This document shows, piece by piece, positions 9,147 through 18,672 of a stretch of DNA of 64,000 nucleotides; the first letter of the stretch is position 1, and every line of letters begins with the position of its first letter. The DNA is taken from contig NZ_CANMBY010000002.1 of NCBI RefSeq assembly GCF_947496195.1, positions 372,001 through 436,000 on the forward strand, written 5' to 3'. A program made the translations under genes and the position numbers. The notes under the pieces are model-generated. The model saw only the letters and a program-made list of their open reading frames with translations. It searched no databases and was not told the DNA's origin. The DNA is from an uncultured Polaribacter sp. Its GTDB lineage: Bacteria; Bacteroidota; Bacteroidia; Flavobacteriales; Flavobacteriaceae.

Positions 9147-11135
9147 ATGAATTTTACATTAGAATCTGACTTCTCTCCTACTGGAGATCAGCCTCAAGCA
9201 ATAAAAGAATTATCAAACGGAATTGTTTCTGGTGATAAATATCAAACACTTCTTGGTGTAACTGGTTCAGGTAAAACCTTTACCATTGCAAATGTGGTTA
9301 AAAATGTAAATAGACCAACTTTAGTTTTGGCACATAACAAAACCTTAGCTGCACAATTATATTCTGAGTTTAAACAGTTTTTTCCAAAAAATGCAGTTGA
9401 ATATTTTGTTTCTTATTACGATTATTATCAACCAGAAGCTTACATTCCAGTTTCAGGTACTTATATCGAAAAAGATTTATCTATTAATGAAGATATAGAA
9501 CGTTTAAGATTAAGTACTACTTCTTCTTTATTATCAGGCAGAAGAGATGTTTTAGTAGTTGCTTCAGTTTCTTGTTTATATGGTATAGGTAATCCAACAG
9601 AATTTAAGAAAAATGTAATTCCAATTCATGTTGGTCAACAAATATCAAGAACTACTTTTCTACATCAACTAGTAACAAGTCTATATTCTAGAACAGAAAT
9701 TGAAATTAAAAGTGGAAAATTTAAGGTTAAAGGAGATGTTGTTACCATTTATCCATCTTATGGAGATCATGGGTATAGAGTTCATTTTTTTGGAGATGAA
9801 ATTGAAGAAATCGAATCTTTTGATTTAGAAAACAATAATATCATAGAACAGTTTGAGCATCTAACTATTTACCCTGCAAACCTTTTTGTTACCTCTCCAG
9901 ATGTATTACAAAATGCCATTCATCAAATTCAAGATGATATGGTTAAACAAGTAGACTATTTTAAAGAAATTGGTAAACCTTTAGAAGCAAAACGTTTACA
10001 AGAACGTACTGAGTTCGACTTAGAAATGATTCGTGAATTAGGTTATTGTTCTGGTATAGAAAACTACTCACGATATTTAGATGGTCGTGAACCAGGTACA
10101 AGACCATTTTGTCTGTTAGATTATTTTCCTGATGATTATTTGATGGTAATTGACGAAAGTCATGTTACAGTTCCACAAACACATGCTATGTATGGTGGAG
10201 ATAGAAGCAGAAAAGAAAACTTGGTAGAATATGGTTTTAGATTACCTGCAGCTATGGATAATAGACCCTTAAAATTTGATGAGTTTGAAGCCATACAAAA
10301 TCAAGTGATATATGTTTCTGCAACTCCTGCAGATTATGAGCTACAACAATCAGAAGGAGTGTTTGTAGAACAAATTATTAGACCTACAGGATTATTAGAT
10401 CCTCCTATAGAAGTACGTCCAAGTTTAAATCAAATAGACGATTTAATTGAGGAAATACAAGTTAGAGTCGAAAAAGATGAAAGAACTTTAGTAACCACAC
10501 TAACTAAAAGAATGGCAGAAGAATTAACTAAATATCTTACTAGAGTAGATATACGTTGTAGATACATACATTCTGATGTTGATACTTTAGAGCGTGTAGA
10601 AATTATGCAAGATTTACGTAAAGGTCTATTTGATGTTTTAATAGGAGTTAACTTATTAAGAGAAGGATTAGATTTACCTGAAGTGTCTTTAGTTGCTATT
10701 TTAGACGCTGATAAAGAAGGTTTTTTACGTAACAATAAATCTTTAACACAAACTGTGGGTAGAGCAGCCAGAAATGTAAATGGATTAGCAATTATGTATG
10801 CTGATAAAGTAACAGATAGCATGCAAAAAACTATAGATGAAACCAATAGAAGAAGAGAAAAGCAAATTGCTTATAACACAACTAACAACATCACTCCTAC
10901 TCAAATTAATAAAAAAATAGACAATACTTTATCTAAATCTGCTGTTTCTAGTTTTCATTATGATAATGCAAAGCAAGTGGCAGCTGAGCAAGATTTAGAA
11001 TACTTACCAAAAGAAGAAATTGAAAAACGCATAAGGCAAAAACGCAAACAAATGGAAGTTGCAGCAAAAGCATTAGATTTTATTGCAGCTGCAAAATTAC
11101 GTGATGAAATAGCTGTTTTAAAAGAGAAAGTATAA
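9147..11135 (+). CDS. uvrB: Excinuclease ABC subunit B
   Basis: UvrB is the damage-verifying helicase-like subunit of the UvrABC nucleotide excision repair complex. It is loaded by UvrA and recruits UvrC for incision. Visible: Walker A G-V-T-G-S-G-K-T at residues 37-44; the damage-probing beta-hairpin S-Y-Y-D-Y-Y-Q-P-E-A-Y-I-P at about 89-101; the DExH box D-E-S-H at 336-339; helicase motifs V and VI (G-V-N-L-L-R-E-G-L-D and Q-T-V-G-R-A-A-R); and a C-terminal UVR motif at about 625-660 that contacts UvrC and UvrA. The length of 662 aa is normal and the ATG start gives the canonical N-terminus ending in T-G-D-Q-P-Q-A-I. It stands alone after the surface-protein pair. Confidence 0.98.
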   Translation: MNFTLESDFSPTGDQPQAIKELSNGIVSGDKYQTLLGVTGSGKTFTIANVVKNVNRPTLVLAHNKTLAAQLYSEFKQFFPKNAVEYFVSYYDYYQPEAYIPVSGTYIEKDLSINEDIERLRLSTTSSLLSGRRDVLVVASVSCLYGIGNPTEFKKNVIPIHVGQQISRTTFLHQLVTSLYSRTEIEIKSGKFKVKGDVVTIYPSYGDHGYRVHFFGDEIEEIESFDLENNNIIEQFEHLTIYPANLFVTSPDVLQNAIHQIQDDMVKQVDYFKEIGKPLEAKRLQERTEFDLEMIRELGYCSGIENYSRYLDGREPGTRPFCLLDYFPDDYLMVIDESHVTVPQTHAMYGGDRSRKENLVEYGFRLPAAMDNRPLKFDEFEAIQNQVIYVSATPADYELQQSEGVFVEQIIRPTGLLDPPIEVRPSLNQIDDLIEEIQVRVEKDERTLVTTLTKRMAEELTKYLTRVDIRCRYIHSDVDTLERVEIMQDLRKGLFDVLIGVNLLREGLDLPEVSLVAILDADKEGFLRNNKSLTQTVGRAARNVNGLAIMYADKVTDSMQKTIDETNRRREKQIAYNTTNNITPTQINKKIDNTLSKSAVSSFHYDNAKQVAAEQDLEYLPKEEIEKRIRQKRKQMEVAAKALDFIAAAKLRDEIAVLKEKV

Positions 11136-11205
11136 AGTTTTTTTATACATTTAATTAAGTAATTAACTACAAAATAACAATTAAAGTAAATTTATAAATC
11201 TCATT

Positions 11206-11715
11206 TTGGAATATTATATCAATAATTTAACACTAACTAAAAAAGGAGATTCTAGAATGATCATGTATGGAAAATGGTCAATGTTATTTGGTAATTATAA
11301 AGGAAAAATATTTGATTATAAAGGTAATGAGTTGTTTTTAATCAAAAAGAAAATTAATATTTGGAAACTTAAAGTAAATTATTTTATAACAGATAAGTGG
11401 GGGAATTCGTTAGAAATTTATGGTAAAAATAAAAAGCATTCGATTTATGTATTAAAAATTGATGAAAATATATTTGAATTAAAACTCCATAAAGGAAATA
11501 AAAAATCGCTTTTTTATAATAACACTCAAATTGCTGCAATAGATGAAGCTATTTTTTTAGGAAAAACAACAATCATTACTAAAAGTTTAGAATATTTGTC
11601 TGAAATTTTTCTCATGTTATTTTGCTTAAAAATTGGTGAAAATAATAAAGGGATAACTTTTAATTTTGGCTATATTGGAAAAATGGAACCAATAGATTTA
11701 AATTGGAAACCTTAA
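11206..11715 (+). CDS. Hypothetical protein, possible tubby/LURP-one-like beta-barrel fold
   Basis: A 169-aa protein I do not recognise with certainty. The frame begins at a TTG (11206); the first in-frame ATGs are at 11257 and 11263, so the start is uncertain and the protein could be about 150 aa. No signal peptide or clear membrane helix is seen, apart from one hydrophobic stretch (F-L-M-L-F-C-L) near residue 138. The alternating pattern of short strands with G-K-I-F-D-Y-K-G-N-E-L-F-L-I, W-K-L-K-V-N-Y-F-I-T-D and W-G-N-S-L-E-I-Y-G resembles LURP-one/tubby C-terminal-like proteins. This is a pattern impression only. It lies between uvrB and a lipoprotein gene, with no obvious operon. Confidence 0.55.
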   Translation: MEYYINNLTLTKKGDSRMIMYGKWSMLFGNYKGKIFDYKGNELFLIKKKINIWKLKVNYFITDKWGNSLEIYGKNKKHSIYVLKIDENIFELKLHKGNKKSLFYNNTQIAAIDEAIFLGKTTIITKSLEYLSEIFLMLFCLKIGENNKGITFNFGYIGKMEPIDLNWKP

Positions 11716-11828
11716 AAGGTTTAAAATAAAAAACTCTAAAAGCTCATTTTTATTAAGAAGCTTCTACAAAAAAAAAAACTTATCTGAATTATATTTATTA
11801 TTTTAGTTGAAATTATAATTCAATTTAA

Positions 11829-12227
11829 ATGAAAAAAATTTTATTCCTAGCAATCACAGTATTGTTTTTATCTTGCTCTAGTAGTGATGATCAAGATAGA
11901 CTAATGTATAATATTACATATAGTGTTGTAGCATCTAATGGCGCTACTATTAACAAAGTTTCATACAGAAATAGTCAAGGAGACCTTGTTGAATTGAATA
12001 ATGTTAGTTCACCTTGGACAATTAATTTAAATGTAAGAGCTGGCCTAGGTTTAGAAGCTGCTGCATTTGGAGACATACCCTATCAAGGATCTTTAAGTAT
12101 TACAGCAAATTGGACTCCAGAAGGTGGTGTACAGCAATCAGAAAATGTAACATTACCAAACAATACACCTAATTCAACATTATCTAATGCTAAAGTTGAA
12201 ATTTCTGGTAGAACTTTACCTGATTAA
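11829..12227 (+). CDS. Small lipoprotein, MmpS-like architecture
   Basis: A 132-aa lipoprotein. The N-terminus M-K-K-I-L-F-L-A-I-T-V-L-F-L-S-C has a lipobox with the acylated Cys at residue 16. It is followed at once by S-S-S-D-D, the Bacteroidota lipoprotein export signal, so the protein probably reaches the outer leaflet of the outer membrane. The mature part is a small all-beta domain: a Y-N-I-T-Y-S-V opening, an I-N-K-V-S-Y-R-N-S-Q-G strand pair and a V-S-S-P-W-T turn. This looks like the MmpS/immunoglobulin-like lipoproteins found singly in Bacteroidota. No enzyme motif is present. Preceded by about 110 AT-rich bases. Confidence is high for a lipoprotein and low for the family name. Confidence 0.75.
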   Translation: MKKILFLAITVLFLSCSSSDDQDRLMYNITYSVVASNGATINKVSYRNSQGDLVELNNVSSPWTINLNVRAGLGLEAAAFGDIPYQGSLSITANWTPEGGVQQSENVTLPNNTPNSTLSNAKVEISGRTLPD

Positions 12228-12308
12228 TTTTTTTGATTTTAAGAATTAACAAAAACTTTTACTTTCATTTTTGTAAATTCGTTGCTTATTCAAATCAAAC
12301 ATACACCA

Positions 12309-13865
12309 ATGAAAAAAACACTTTTATTATTAAGTATCTTGTTTGTTGCTTATTCTTGTAAAAAAGAGGCCACTAAAGAAGATATTGTAAATTATGCAAA
12401 AACGATAACAGAAGAAGAGTTAAAAGAACATCTTTACATTTATGCTTCTGATGAATTCGAAGGAAGAAATACTGGAGATCCAGGACAAAAGAAAGCTGTA
12501 GAATATCTTAAAAAGGAATATGAAAAATTAGGTATCCCTCCTGTTATAGAAGGCAACTACTTTCAAAATGTGCCTTTAAATATTGTAAAAACACCAAAGA
12601 TTGATATGAAAATCGATGGTAAAGCTTATACTTATTTTGATCATTTCATTTCTTTAACAGCTGCAGAAACAGGTACATTATCTGCTTCAGAGGTTGTTTA
12701 TGCTGGTTATGGTATAGATGACGAAAAGTATTCTGATTACAAAGATTTAGATGTAAAAGGAAAAGTTGTTGTAGTAAAAATGGGCGAACCTAAAGATAAA
12801 GCTGGTAACAATGTAATTACTGGTGCTAAAACTGTTTCTAAATGGTCTAATGGTCGTCAAGCATTATCTTCTAAAAGAGATGCTGCAAAAGACAATGGTG
12901 CCAAAGCAGTTTTCTTTATAGATGATGCCTTATTTAAAAGATATTCAGATTTTTATAGAGGTCGTGAAGAAAGAGGTGGTAGTAGCAGATTGTCTCTACC
13001 AACAAAAAAAGACGAACCTGCTGAAATTTACTTTTTCTTAGCTAGTGAAGAAATGGGAAAATCTATGGTTAACAACATAGACAAATCAGAAAAACCTGCT
13101 GTAGTTAAAACTCAATTAGAAATGAGTTATACTAGCATTACTGAACTTAAGCCATCAGAAAATGTAGCAGCTATTATTAAAGGATCTGAAAAGCCAGAAG
13201 AATACATCATTATTTCTTCTCATTTAGATCATGTAGGTATGGATGCAGATGGTAATGTATTTAATGGAGCAGATGATGATGGTTCTGGAACCGTTTCTAT
13301 TTTAGAAATTGCTGAAGCTTTTAAAACTGCTGCAGACAATGGTCATGGTCCAAAGCGTTCTATTATCTTTTTAAATGTAACAGGTGAAGAAAAAGGATTA
13401 TTAGGTTCTCGTTATTATACTGACTATGAGCCATTAGTTCCATTAGCTAATACTGTTGCAAACTTAAATATTGATATGGTAGGTAGAATTGACCCAAAAC
13501 GTGAAGGAGATAGAAACTATATCTATTTAATTGGTAGTGATAAATTAAGTACAGATTTACATAACATTTCTGAAGAAGTAAACAAAGAGTTTACTAACAT
13601 TGCTTTAGATTACACTTATAATGATGAGAACGATCCAAATCGTTTTTACTATAGAAGTGATCATTATAACTTTGCAAAAAACAACATTCCAATTATATTT
13701 TATTTTAATGGTACACATGATGATTATCACAAAATCAGTGATACACCAGATAAAATCAACTATGATTTAATGGAAAACAGAGCACGTTTAGTATTCCATA
13801 CTGCTTGGGAAGTTGCTAATAGAGAAGCAAGAATAGTAGTAGATAAAGCTGAAGAAAAAGAATAA
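12309..13865 (+). CDS. M28 family zinc aminopeptidase lipoprotein with PA domain
   Basis: Zn-dependent M28 exopeptidase of 518 aa, anchored to the envelope. The frame opens at 12282, but the ATG at 12309 gives a lipoprotein signal (lipobox A-Y-S-C, Cys at residue 17, then K-K-E) and is preferred. A protease-associated domain is inserted at about residues 115-265 (V-V-Y-A-G-Y-G-I and D-V-K-G-K-V-V-V-V). The co-catalytic zinc ligands are all visible: His305 (S-H-L-D-H-V-G), Asp322-324 (G-A-D-D-D-G-S-G), catalytic Glu360/361 (T-G-E-E-K-G), Asp389 (I-D-M-V-G-R) and His452 (S-D-H-Y-N-F). The role is probably periplasmic or surface peptide trimming. It is separated from convergent sucC by a bidirectional terminator. 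Confidence 0.93.
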   Translation: MKKTLLLLSILFVAYSCKKEATKEDIVNYAKTITEEELKEHLYIYASDEFEGRNTGDPGQKKAVEYLKKEYEKLGIPPVIEGNYFQNVPLNIVKTPKIDMKIDGKAYTYFDHFISLTAAETGTLSASEVVYAGYGIDDEKYSDYKDLDVKGKVVVVKMGEPKDKAGNNVITGAKTVSKWSNGRQALSSKRDAAKDNGAKAVFFIDDALFKRYSDFYRGREERGGSSRLSLPTKKDEPAEIYFFLASEEMGKSMVNNIDKSEKPAVVKTQLEMSYTSITELKPSENVAAIIKGSEKPEEYIIISSHLDHVGMDADGNVFNGADDDGSGTVSILEIAEAFKTAADNGHGPKRSIIFLNVTGEEKGLLGSRYYTDYEPLVPLANTVANLNIDMVGRIDPKREGDRNYIYLIGSDKLSTDLHNISEEVNKEFTNIALDYTYNDENDPNRFYYRSDHYNFAKNNIPIIFYFNGTHDDYHKISDTPDKINYDLMENRARLVFHTAWEVANREARIVVDKAEEKE

Positions 13866-13887
13866 TATATTTATTCATAAAGCATAA

Positions 13888-13917
13888 AAAAAGCCTCGCA
13901 AAATTGCGAGGCTTTTT
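13888..13917. terminator. Bidirectional intrinsic terminator between the M28 peptidase gene and sucC
   Basis: A 13-bp perfect inverted repeat at 13888-13900 and 13905-13917 with a 4-base loop. It has a GC core (GCCTCGC/GCGAGGC) and A-run and T-run flanks, so it can stop transcription from both convergent genes. Confidence 0.9.
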
Positions 13918-13935
13918 ATTTATATTATTAAATTC

Positions 13936-15132
13936 TTAGCTTGCTAAAACTTCAGCAACCTTATCTGCTGCTTCTTGAAATTCAGTAGCAGAAATAATTT
14001 TCATACCAGAATTATCAATTAATTCTTTAGCTTCTTTAGCATTAGTACCTTGTAATCTACAAATAATTGGTACAGTAATCTTATCACCCATGCTTTGGTA
14101 AGCATCTACAACACCTTGTGCTACTCTATCACATCTTACTATACCTCCAAAAATATTTACTAAAATTGCTTTTACATTTGGGTCTTTTAAAATAATACCA
14201 AAAGCAGTTTCTACTCTTTGTGCATCAGCTGTACCACCAACATCTAAAAAGTTTGCAGGCTCTCCTCCAGATTCTTTAATTAAATCCATAGTTCCCATTG
14301 CTAAACCAGCTCCATTTACCATACAACCAACATTACCATCTAAATCTACATAGTTTAAACCAGCAGCTTTAGCCTCTACTTCAATTGGGTTTTCTTCACG
14401 TAAATCACGCATGGCAGCATAATCTTTATGTCTAAATAAAGCATTATCATCTAAAGTAACTTTAGCATCTACAGCCATTATTTTATCATCAGATGTTTTT
14501 AATACTGGATTAATTTCGAACATAGAAGAATCAGACTTTATGTAAGCTGTATATAATGCAGTAACAAATTTTGTCATTTCTTTAAAAGCAGTTCCAGTTA
14601 AGCCTAAATTAAAGGCAACTTTACGTGCTTGAAAAGGCATAATCCCTAATAATGGATCTATTTCTTCAGTAAAAATTAAATGCGGAGTTTCTTCTGCAAC
14701 AGTTTCGATATCCATACCTCCTTCTGTAGAATACATAATCATATTCTTACCAGTTGCTCTGTTTAATAATACAGACATGTAAAATTCATCTGGTTCAGAA
14801 TCTCCAGGATAATACACATCTTCTGCAATTAAAACTTGGTTAACTAATTTACCTTCTGCAGAAGTTTGTGGTGTAACCAACATCATTCCAAGAATATCAT
14901 CAGAAATGCTTTCTACTTGTTCTAAATTTTTAGCCAATTTTACTCCTCCACCTTTTCCACGTCCTCCAGCATGAACTTGAGCTTTAATCACATGCCAACC
15001 TGTGCCAGTTTCTTCAGTTAATTTTTTGGCAGCATCAACAGCCTCTGCTGGTGTGCTTGCAACAATTCCTCTTTGAATTCTTACTCCAAAACTGCTTAAA
15101 ATTTCTTTTCCTTGATATTCGTGTAAATTCAT
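13936..15132 (-). CDS. sucC: Succinyl-CoA synthetase (ADP-forming) subunit beta
   Basis: The beta subunit of succinyl-CoA ligase, which couples succinyl-CoA cleavage to nucleotide triphosphate synthesis in the TCA cycle with SucD. Length is 398 aa (E. coli 388). The frame is open up to 15216, but the ATG at 15132 gives the universal M-N-L-H-E-Y-Q-G-K-E start; the extra 28 codons overlap the likely promoter. Visible: an ATP-grasp N-terminus with the glycine-rich loop G-G-R-G-K-G-G-G-V-K, E-I-N-P for Mg binding, and the C-terminal ligase domain with F-L-D-V-G-G-T-A and I-F-G-G-I-V-R-C-D. sucD is not adjacent, which is common in Flavobacteriia. A TAnnTTTG box lies 25 bases upstream of the start. 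Confidence 0.98.
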   Translation of the reverse strand: MNLHEYQGKEILSSFGVRIQRGIVASTPAEAVDAAKKLTEETGTGWHVIKAQVHAGGRGKGGGVKLAKNLEQVESISDDILGMMLVTPQTSAEGKLVNQVLIAEDVYYPGDSEPDEFYMSVLLNRATGKNMIMYSTEGGMDIETVAEETPHLIFTEEIDPLLGIMPFQARKVAFNLGLTGTAFKEMTKFVTALYTAYIKSDSSMFEINPVLKTSDDKIMAVDAKVTLDDNALFRHKDYAAMRDLREENPIEVEAKAAGLNYVDLDGNVGCMVNGAGLAMGTMDLIKESGGEPANFLDVGGTADAQRVETAFGIILKDPNVKAILVNIFGGIVRCDRVAQGVVDAYQSMGDKITVPIICRLQGTNAKEAKELIDNSGMKIISATEFQEAADKVAEVLAS

Positions 15133-15458
15133 TTGTGTTCTAATTTTTAAACGTTGACAAAAATACGAATTCAAAGAAGAATTTTTATAAATAAATAGTA
15201 AAAAATTATGAATCAAAAATTGAGAGTTAAATCAACTAGAATTTATCTCAACATCCTATAAAACATTTAATTACGTCAAAAACAAAAGTTACCTATAAAA
15301 TAAGTAAAGGGTTTTATGATTTTATTAACAGTATTAATCTGTAACGCTTTAAATTTTATGATGTCTTTACTATTAATTAACAACACTTTGTGATTTTACA
15401 TCTATAATACAAGATATTTTAGCAGAGTGTTTTTAAAACATAATCAACCAAAAACTAC
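15133..15458. other. 326-bp divergent intergenic region, sucC / DUF5916 gene
   Basis: AT-rich spacer between two divergent genes. On the minus strand it holds a good -7 candidate for sucC (15158-15165). For the plus-strand gene I found only weak approximations to TAnnTTTG near 15414-15421. No small ORF, repeat or structured RNA was evident. Confidence 0.6.
15158..15165 (-). promoter_or_regulatory. Putative -7 promoter element of sucC
   Basis: Reads TATTTTTG on the minus strand, a full match to TAnnTTTG, 25 bases before the sucC ATG. No TTG is present 20-21 bases further upstream, so only half of the bipartite promoter is supported. Confidence 0.45.
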
Positions 15459-17882
15459 ATGTTAAAAAAAATTTCACTTCTATTTATGGCTGTATGCTGC
15501 TTGCATACAAGCTTTTCTCAAGATAAAAAAGAACGAAAAAAAATTAAAGCTGTCAGGATTACTAAAGAGCCAAAAATAGATGGGGTATTAGATGATGAAG
15601 CTTGGAAAAATGCTGAGTTGGCTACAGACTTTGTCATATTTAGACCAGAAAATGGACAAGCAGTAACAGAAGATTATCAGACAACAGTTAGAATTGTTTA
15701 TGATGATAATGCCATTTTTATTTCTGCACAAATGAATGATCCTAATCCTTCTGAAATTCCTAAAGAATTTGCTGTTAGAGATAATTTTGCAATTGCTGAT
15801 TTCTTTCTAGTTACAATTAACCCAAATGATGATGGACAAAATCCATTTGAATTTATAGTACAATCTACAGGAAACCAAGCTGATGCAAAAGTTTCTAATG
15901 GTAATGAAGATTTTAATTGGAGTGCTGTTTGGGATAGTGCTGCAAAAATTGATGAAAAAGGCTGGACAGTTGAAATAGAAATACCTTATAGAGCTTTACG
16001 TTTTGCAAATAGAGATATACAAGAATGGGGATTTAATTTTCATAGAAGATTAGAGCTTTTAAATCAACAACACACTTGGACTCATATTGATAACACAGTA
16101 GGTAGATGGACACAGTATGATGGTTTAATTACAGAATTAGCCAACATTAAACCACCAACTAGATTAAACCTATATCCTTATGCATCTGCAGTCACCAATG
16201 TTTTCCAGGGTCAAACAGATTTTGATTGGAATGTTGGTATGGATATTAAATACGGGCTATCAGAAAATTTTACTTTAGATGCTACTTTAGTACCTGATTT
16301 TAGTCAAGTTGGTTTTGATGATGTGGTCTTAAACTTAGGTCCTTTTGAACAACAATTTACAGAACAAAGACAATTTTTTACAGAAGGTACAGAGCTATTT
16401 AATATTGCTAATTTATTTTATTCGAGAAGAATTGGAGGCCCTCCTATTGATCAATTTGATGTCTATGGAAATTTATCTGCTAATGAAGAAGTCATTGATT
16501 ATCCTAGCAAAACTACCATGATTAACGCCATAAAAGTTTCTGGTAGAACTAAAAAAGGTTTAGGTATTGGGTTTTTTAATGCTATTACTCAAAAAACTGA
16601 AGCCACTATTAGAGATAATCAATCAGGAGATATTAGAAAAGAAGTCATAGATCCTTTTACAAATTTTAATATTCTTGTTTTAGACCAACAATTTAATCAA
16701 AATTCAACTGTCTCATTGATCAATACAAATGTTACTAGAAATGGTAGTTTTAGAGATGCTAATGTAACTGCCTTAGATTGGCATATAGAAACTAAAGATA
16801 GTAGATATAATGCTGATGGATCTGTAAGAATGAGTAATATTTCTGACGATCCAAATAATCCAAATACTGGTTGGACTTTTGACAATAGTTTTGGTTACAA
16901 TTCTGGAAATTGGTTTTGGGAAGTTGGTTATAATTTTGAAAGCAAAGATTTTAACCCAAATGATTTAGGTATACTTTTTACTAATGATCAACAAACAATT
17001 TATGGTAATCTAGGTTGGAGAACTGTACAACCCACTAAAAATTTTAATAGAATTTGGGTAAACTCATACCATAATTTGAATTTTCAGCACTTCTCTGGCA
17101 TCTACACTGGATATTTTACTGGTATTGGTGGTAGTGCACAAACAAGAAGTAGATTTTCTTTTGGAGGAAATTTAAATTATGGTTCAGAAGAAAAAGACTT
17201 TTTTGAACCTAGACAAGGTACTACAAGTGGCGTATTTTTTCTACAACCAGAACGAATTAATTTTAATGGTTGGTTCGAAACGAACTCACAAAAGAAATTT
17301 GAATTAAGTGGTAATGCTTATTTCACAAGTTTTAGTAATAACCCTAAAGAAGGTTTTGGCTATAGTATAGGCTTACGTCATAGATTTAATAATCAATTTT
17401 CTTTACGTTATAGATTACGTTCTAACAATACTAATGATGACCAAGGGTTTGTAGATCAAACTGCTAACAATATTATTTTTGGTTTTAGAGATCGTAAAAG
17501 CTATACAAATACAATATCTGGTAAATATAGTTTTAGCACAAACTCATCAATATCATTGAGTTTTAGACATTTCTGGGAAGCTGTAAGTTATAACAGTTTC
17601 AACAATTTAAATGCTGAAGGTGGCTTAGATCCTAATAATTCTTACGTGGGTGATAATGTAAACTTTAATAGCTGGAATTTAGATTTAAACTACATTTGGC
17701 AATTTGCACCTGGCAGTCAGTTAATTGCGTTTTACAGAAATTCTATTTTTAATTTCAACAATAATGCAAATCTTAATTTTTTCGAAAATTTAGACAATTT
17801 ATTCGAACAATCACAAAGGCATACAATTTCTGTAAGATTCGTATATTTTATAGACTATAATAAACTAAAAAATATTTTTTAA
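15459..17882 (+). CDS. DUF5916 outer-membrane protein with N-terminal CBM9-like domain
   Basis: An 807-aa envelope protein. The signal peptide ends near residue 20 (T-S-F-S-Q). Residues about 28-220 form a carbohydrate-binding family 9-like domain with the signature P-K-I-D-G-V-L-D-D-E-A-W and F-F-L-V-T-I-N-P. The rest is the DUF5916 region, rich in alternating aromatic strands ending in a C-terminal aromatic residue (I-F), as expected for an outer-membrane beta-barrel. The family is widespread in Bacteroidota and has no established function; sugar or polymer binding is suggested only by the CBM9-like part. It is transcribed alone and ends at an intrinsic terminator at 17905-17940. Confidence 0.85.
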   Translation: MLKKISLLFMAVCCLHTSFSQDKKERKKIKAVRITKEPKIDGVLDDEAWKNAELATDFVIFRPENGQAVTEDYQTTVRIVYDDNAIFISAQMNDPNPSEIPKEFAVRDNFAIADFFLVTINPNDDGQNPFEFIVQSTGNQADAKVSNGNEDFNWSAVWDSAAKIDEKGWTVEIEIPYRALRFANRDIQEWGFNFHRRLELLNQQHTWTHIDNTVGRWTQYDGLITELANIKPPTRLNLYPYASAVTNVFQGQTDFDWNVGMDIKYGLSENFTLDATLVPDFSQVGFDDVVLNLGPFEQQFTEQRQFFTEGTELFNIANLFYSRRIGGPPIDQFDVYGNLSANEEVIDYPSKTTMINAIKVSGRTKKGLGIGFFNAITQKTEATIRDNQSGDIRKEVIDPFTNFNILVLDQQFNQNSTVSLINTNVTRNGSFRDANVTALDWHIETKDSRYNADGSVRMSNISDDPNNPNTGWTFDNSFGYNSGNWFWEVGYNFESKDFNPNDLGILFTNDQQTIYGNLGWRTVQPTKNFNRIWVNSYHNLNFQHFSGIYTGYFTGIGGSAQTRSRFSFGGNLNYGSEEKDFFEPRQGTTSGVFFLQPERINFNGWFETNSQKKFELSGNAYFTSFSNNPKEGFGYSIGLRHRFNNQFSLRYRLRSNNTNDDQGFVDQTANNIIFGFRDRKSYTNTISGKYSFSTNSSISLSFRHFWEAVSYNSFNNLNAEGGLDPNNSYVGDNVNFNSWNLDLNYIWQFAPGSQLIAFYRNSIFNFNNNANLNFFENLDNLFEQSQRHTISVRFVYFIDYNKLKNIF

Positions 17883-17904
17883 TTTATTTCCCCCACTTTT
17901 AATT

Positions 17905-17940
17905 AAACAGATATACTTAACAAAGTGTATCTGTTTTTTT
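17905..17940 (+). terminator. Intrinsic terminator after the DUF5916 gene
   Basis: A 14-bp stem (17905-17918 with 17923-17936, one T:G mismatch) with a 4-base loop, followed by a T-run to 17940, just downstream of the DUF5916 stop codon. Confidence 0.85.
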
Positions 17941-17968
17941 ATAAATTCGTACTAAGATTTTCAAAAGG

Positions 17969-18628
17969 ATGATAGAAACTAAGAATATCCATAAATATTA
18001 TGGTGATGTAGAAGTATTAAAAGGTGTTGATTTAGAGATTAAAAAAGGTGAAATTGTTGCCATTGTTGGTCCTTCAGGTGCAGGTAAAACAACACTTTTA
18101 CAAATTATTGGCACATTAGATAAACCAAATAAAGAAAATAATTATGAGCTTTTGGTTAACAATACATCTTTACAAAATGTTACAGATAAAGAATTATCAG
18201 AATTTAGAAATCAACATATAGGTTTTATCTTTCAATTTCATCAATTATTACCTGAGTTTACTGCTTTAGAAAATGTTTGTATTCCTGCCTTTATTGCAAA
18301 AAAATCTAAAAAAGAAGCAGAAGAACGAGCTAATGAACTATTAGATTATTTAGGTTTATCTCATAGAAAAAATCACAAACCAAATGAACTTTCTGGTGGT
18401 GAGCAACAAAGAGTAGCAGTTGCTAGATCTTTAGTTAATAAACCTTCTGTGATTTTAGCTGACGAACCAAGTGGTAATTTAGATAGTACTTCTGCAAAAA
18501 ATTTACATGAATTATTCTTTAAACTTCGAGATGAATTTCAGCAAACGTTTGTTATTGTAACTCACAACCAAGAACTAGCAAATATGGCAGATAGAAAATT
18601 AACCATGAAAGATGGTAAAATAATTTAA
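17969..18628 (+). CDS. lolD: LolD-like ABC transporter ATP-binding protein
   Basis: A 219-aa ATPase of the MacB/LolD class, which powers extraction of lipoproteins or other substrates from the inner membrane with LolC/E-type permeases. Walker [10 protein letters not shown] is at residues 34-42, the Q-loop is F-Q-F-H-Q-L-L-P, the signature L-S-G-G-E-Q-Q-R is at about 141-148, Walker B is V-I-L-A-D-E-P with S-G-N-L-D, and the switch is I-V-T-H-N. The [16 protein letters not shown] region is diagnostic for LolD-type ATPases. The length is typical. No permease gene is adjacent, so the partner is encoded elsewhere and the Lol assignment rests on the ATPase alone. Confidence 0.88.
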   Translation: MIETKNIHKYYGDVEVLKGVDLEIKKGEIVAIVGPSGAGKTTLLQIIGTLDKPNKENNYELLVNNTSLQNVTDKELSEFRNQHIGFIFQFHQLLPEFTALENVCIPAFIAKKSKKEAEERANELLDYLGLSHRKNHKPNELSGGEQQRVAVARSLVNKPSVILADEPSGNLDSTSAKNLHELFFKLRDEFQQTFVIVTHNQELANMADRKLTMKDGKII

Positions 18629-18672
18629 TTTATATAATTATTTTAAAAGCAATTAATTGAAAAGCATATACT

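Noticed and set aside
10430..10846. Open frame of 138 codons on the minus strand inside uvrB
   Set aside because: It lies wholly inside a perfect uvrB gene, has no family match and shows shadow-frame composition.
15133..15216. N-terminal extension of SucC by 28 codons
   Set aside because: The extension overlaps the likely promoter, is not in the family, and the ATG at 15132 gives the universal start.
16697..16885. Minus-strand 62-codon frame inside the DUF5916 gene
   Set aside because: Shadow frame within a continuous, conserved coding region.
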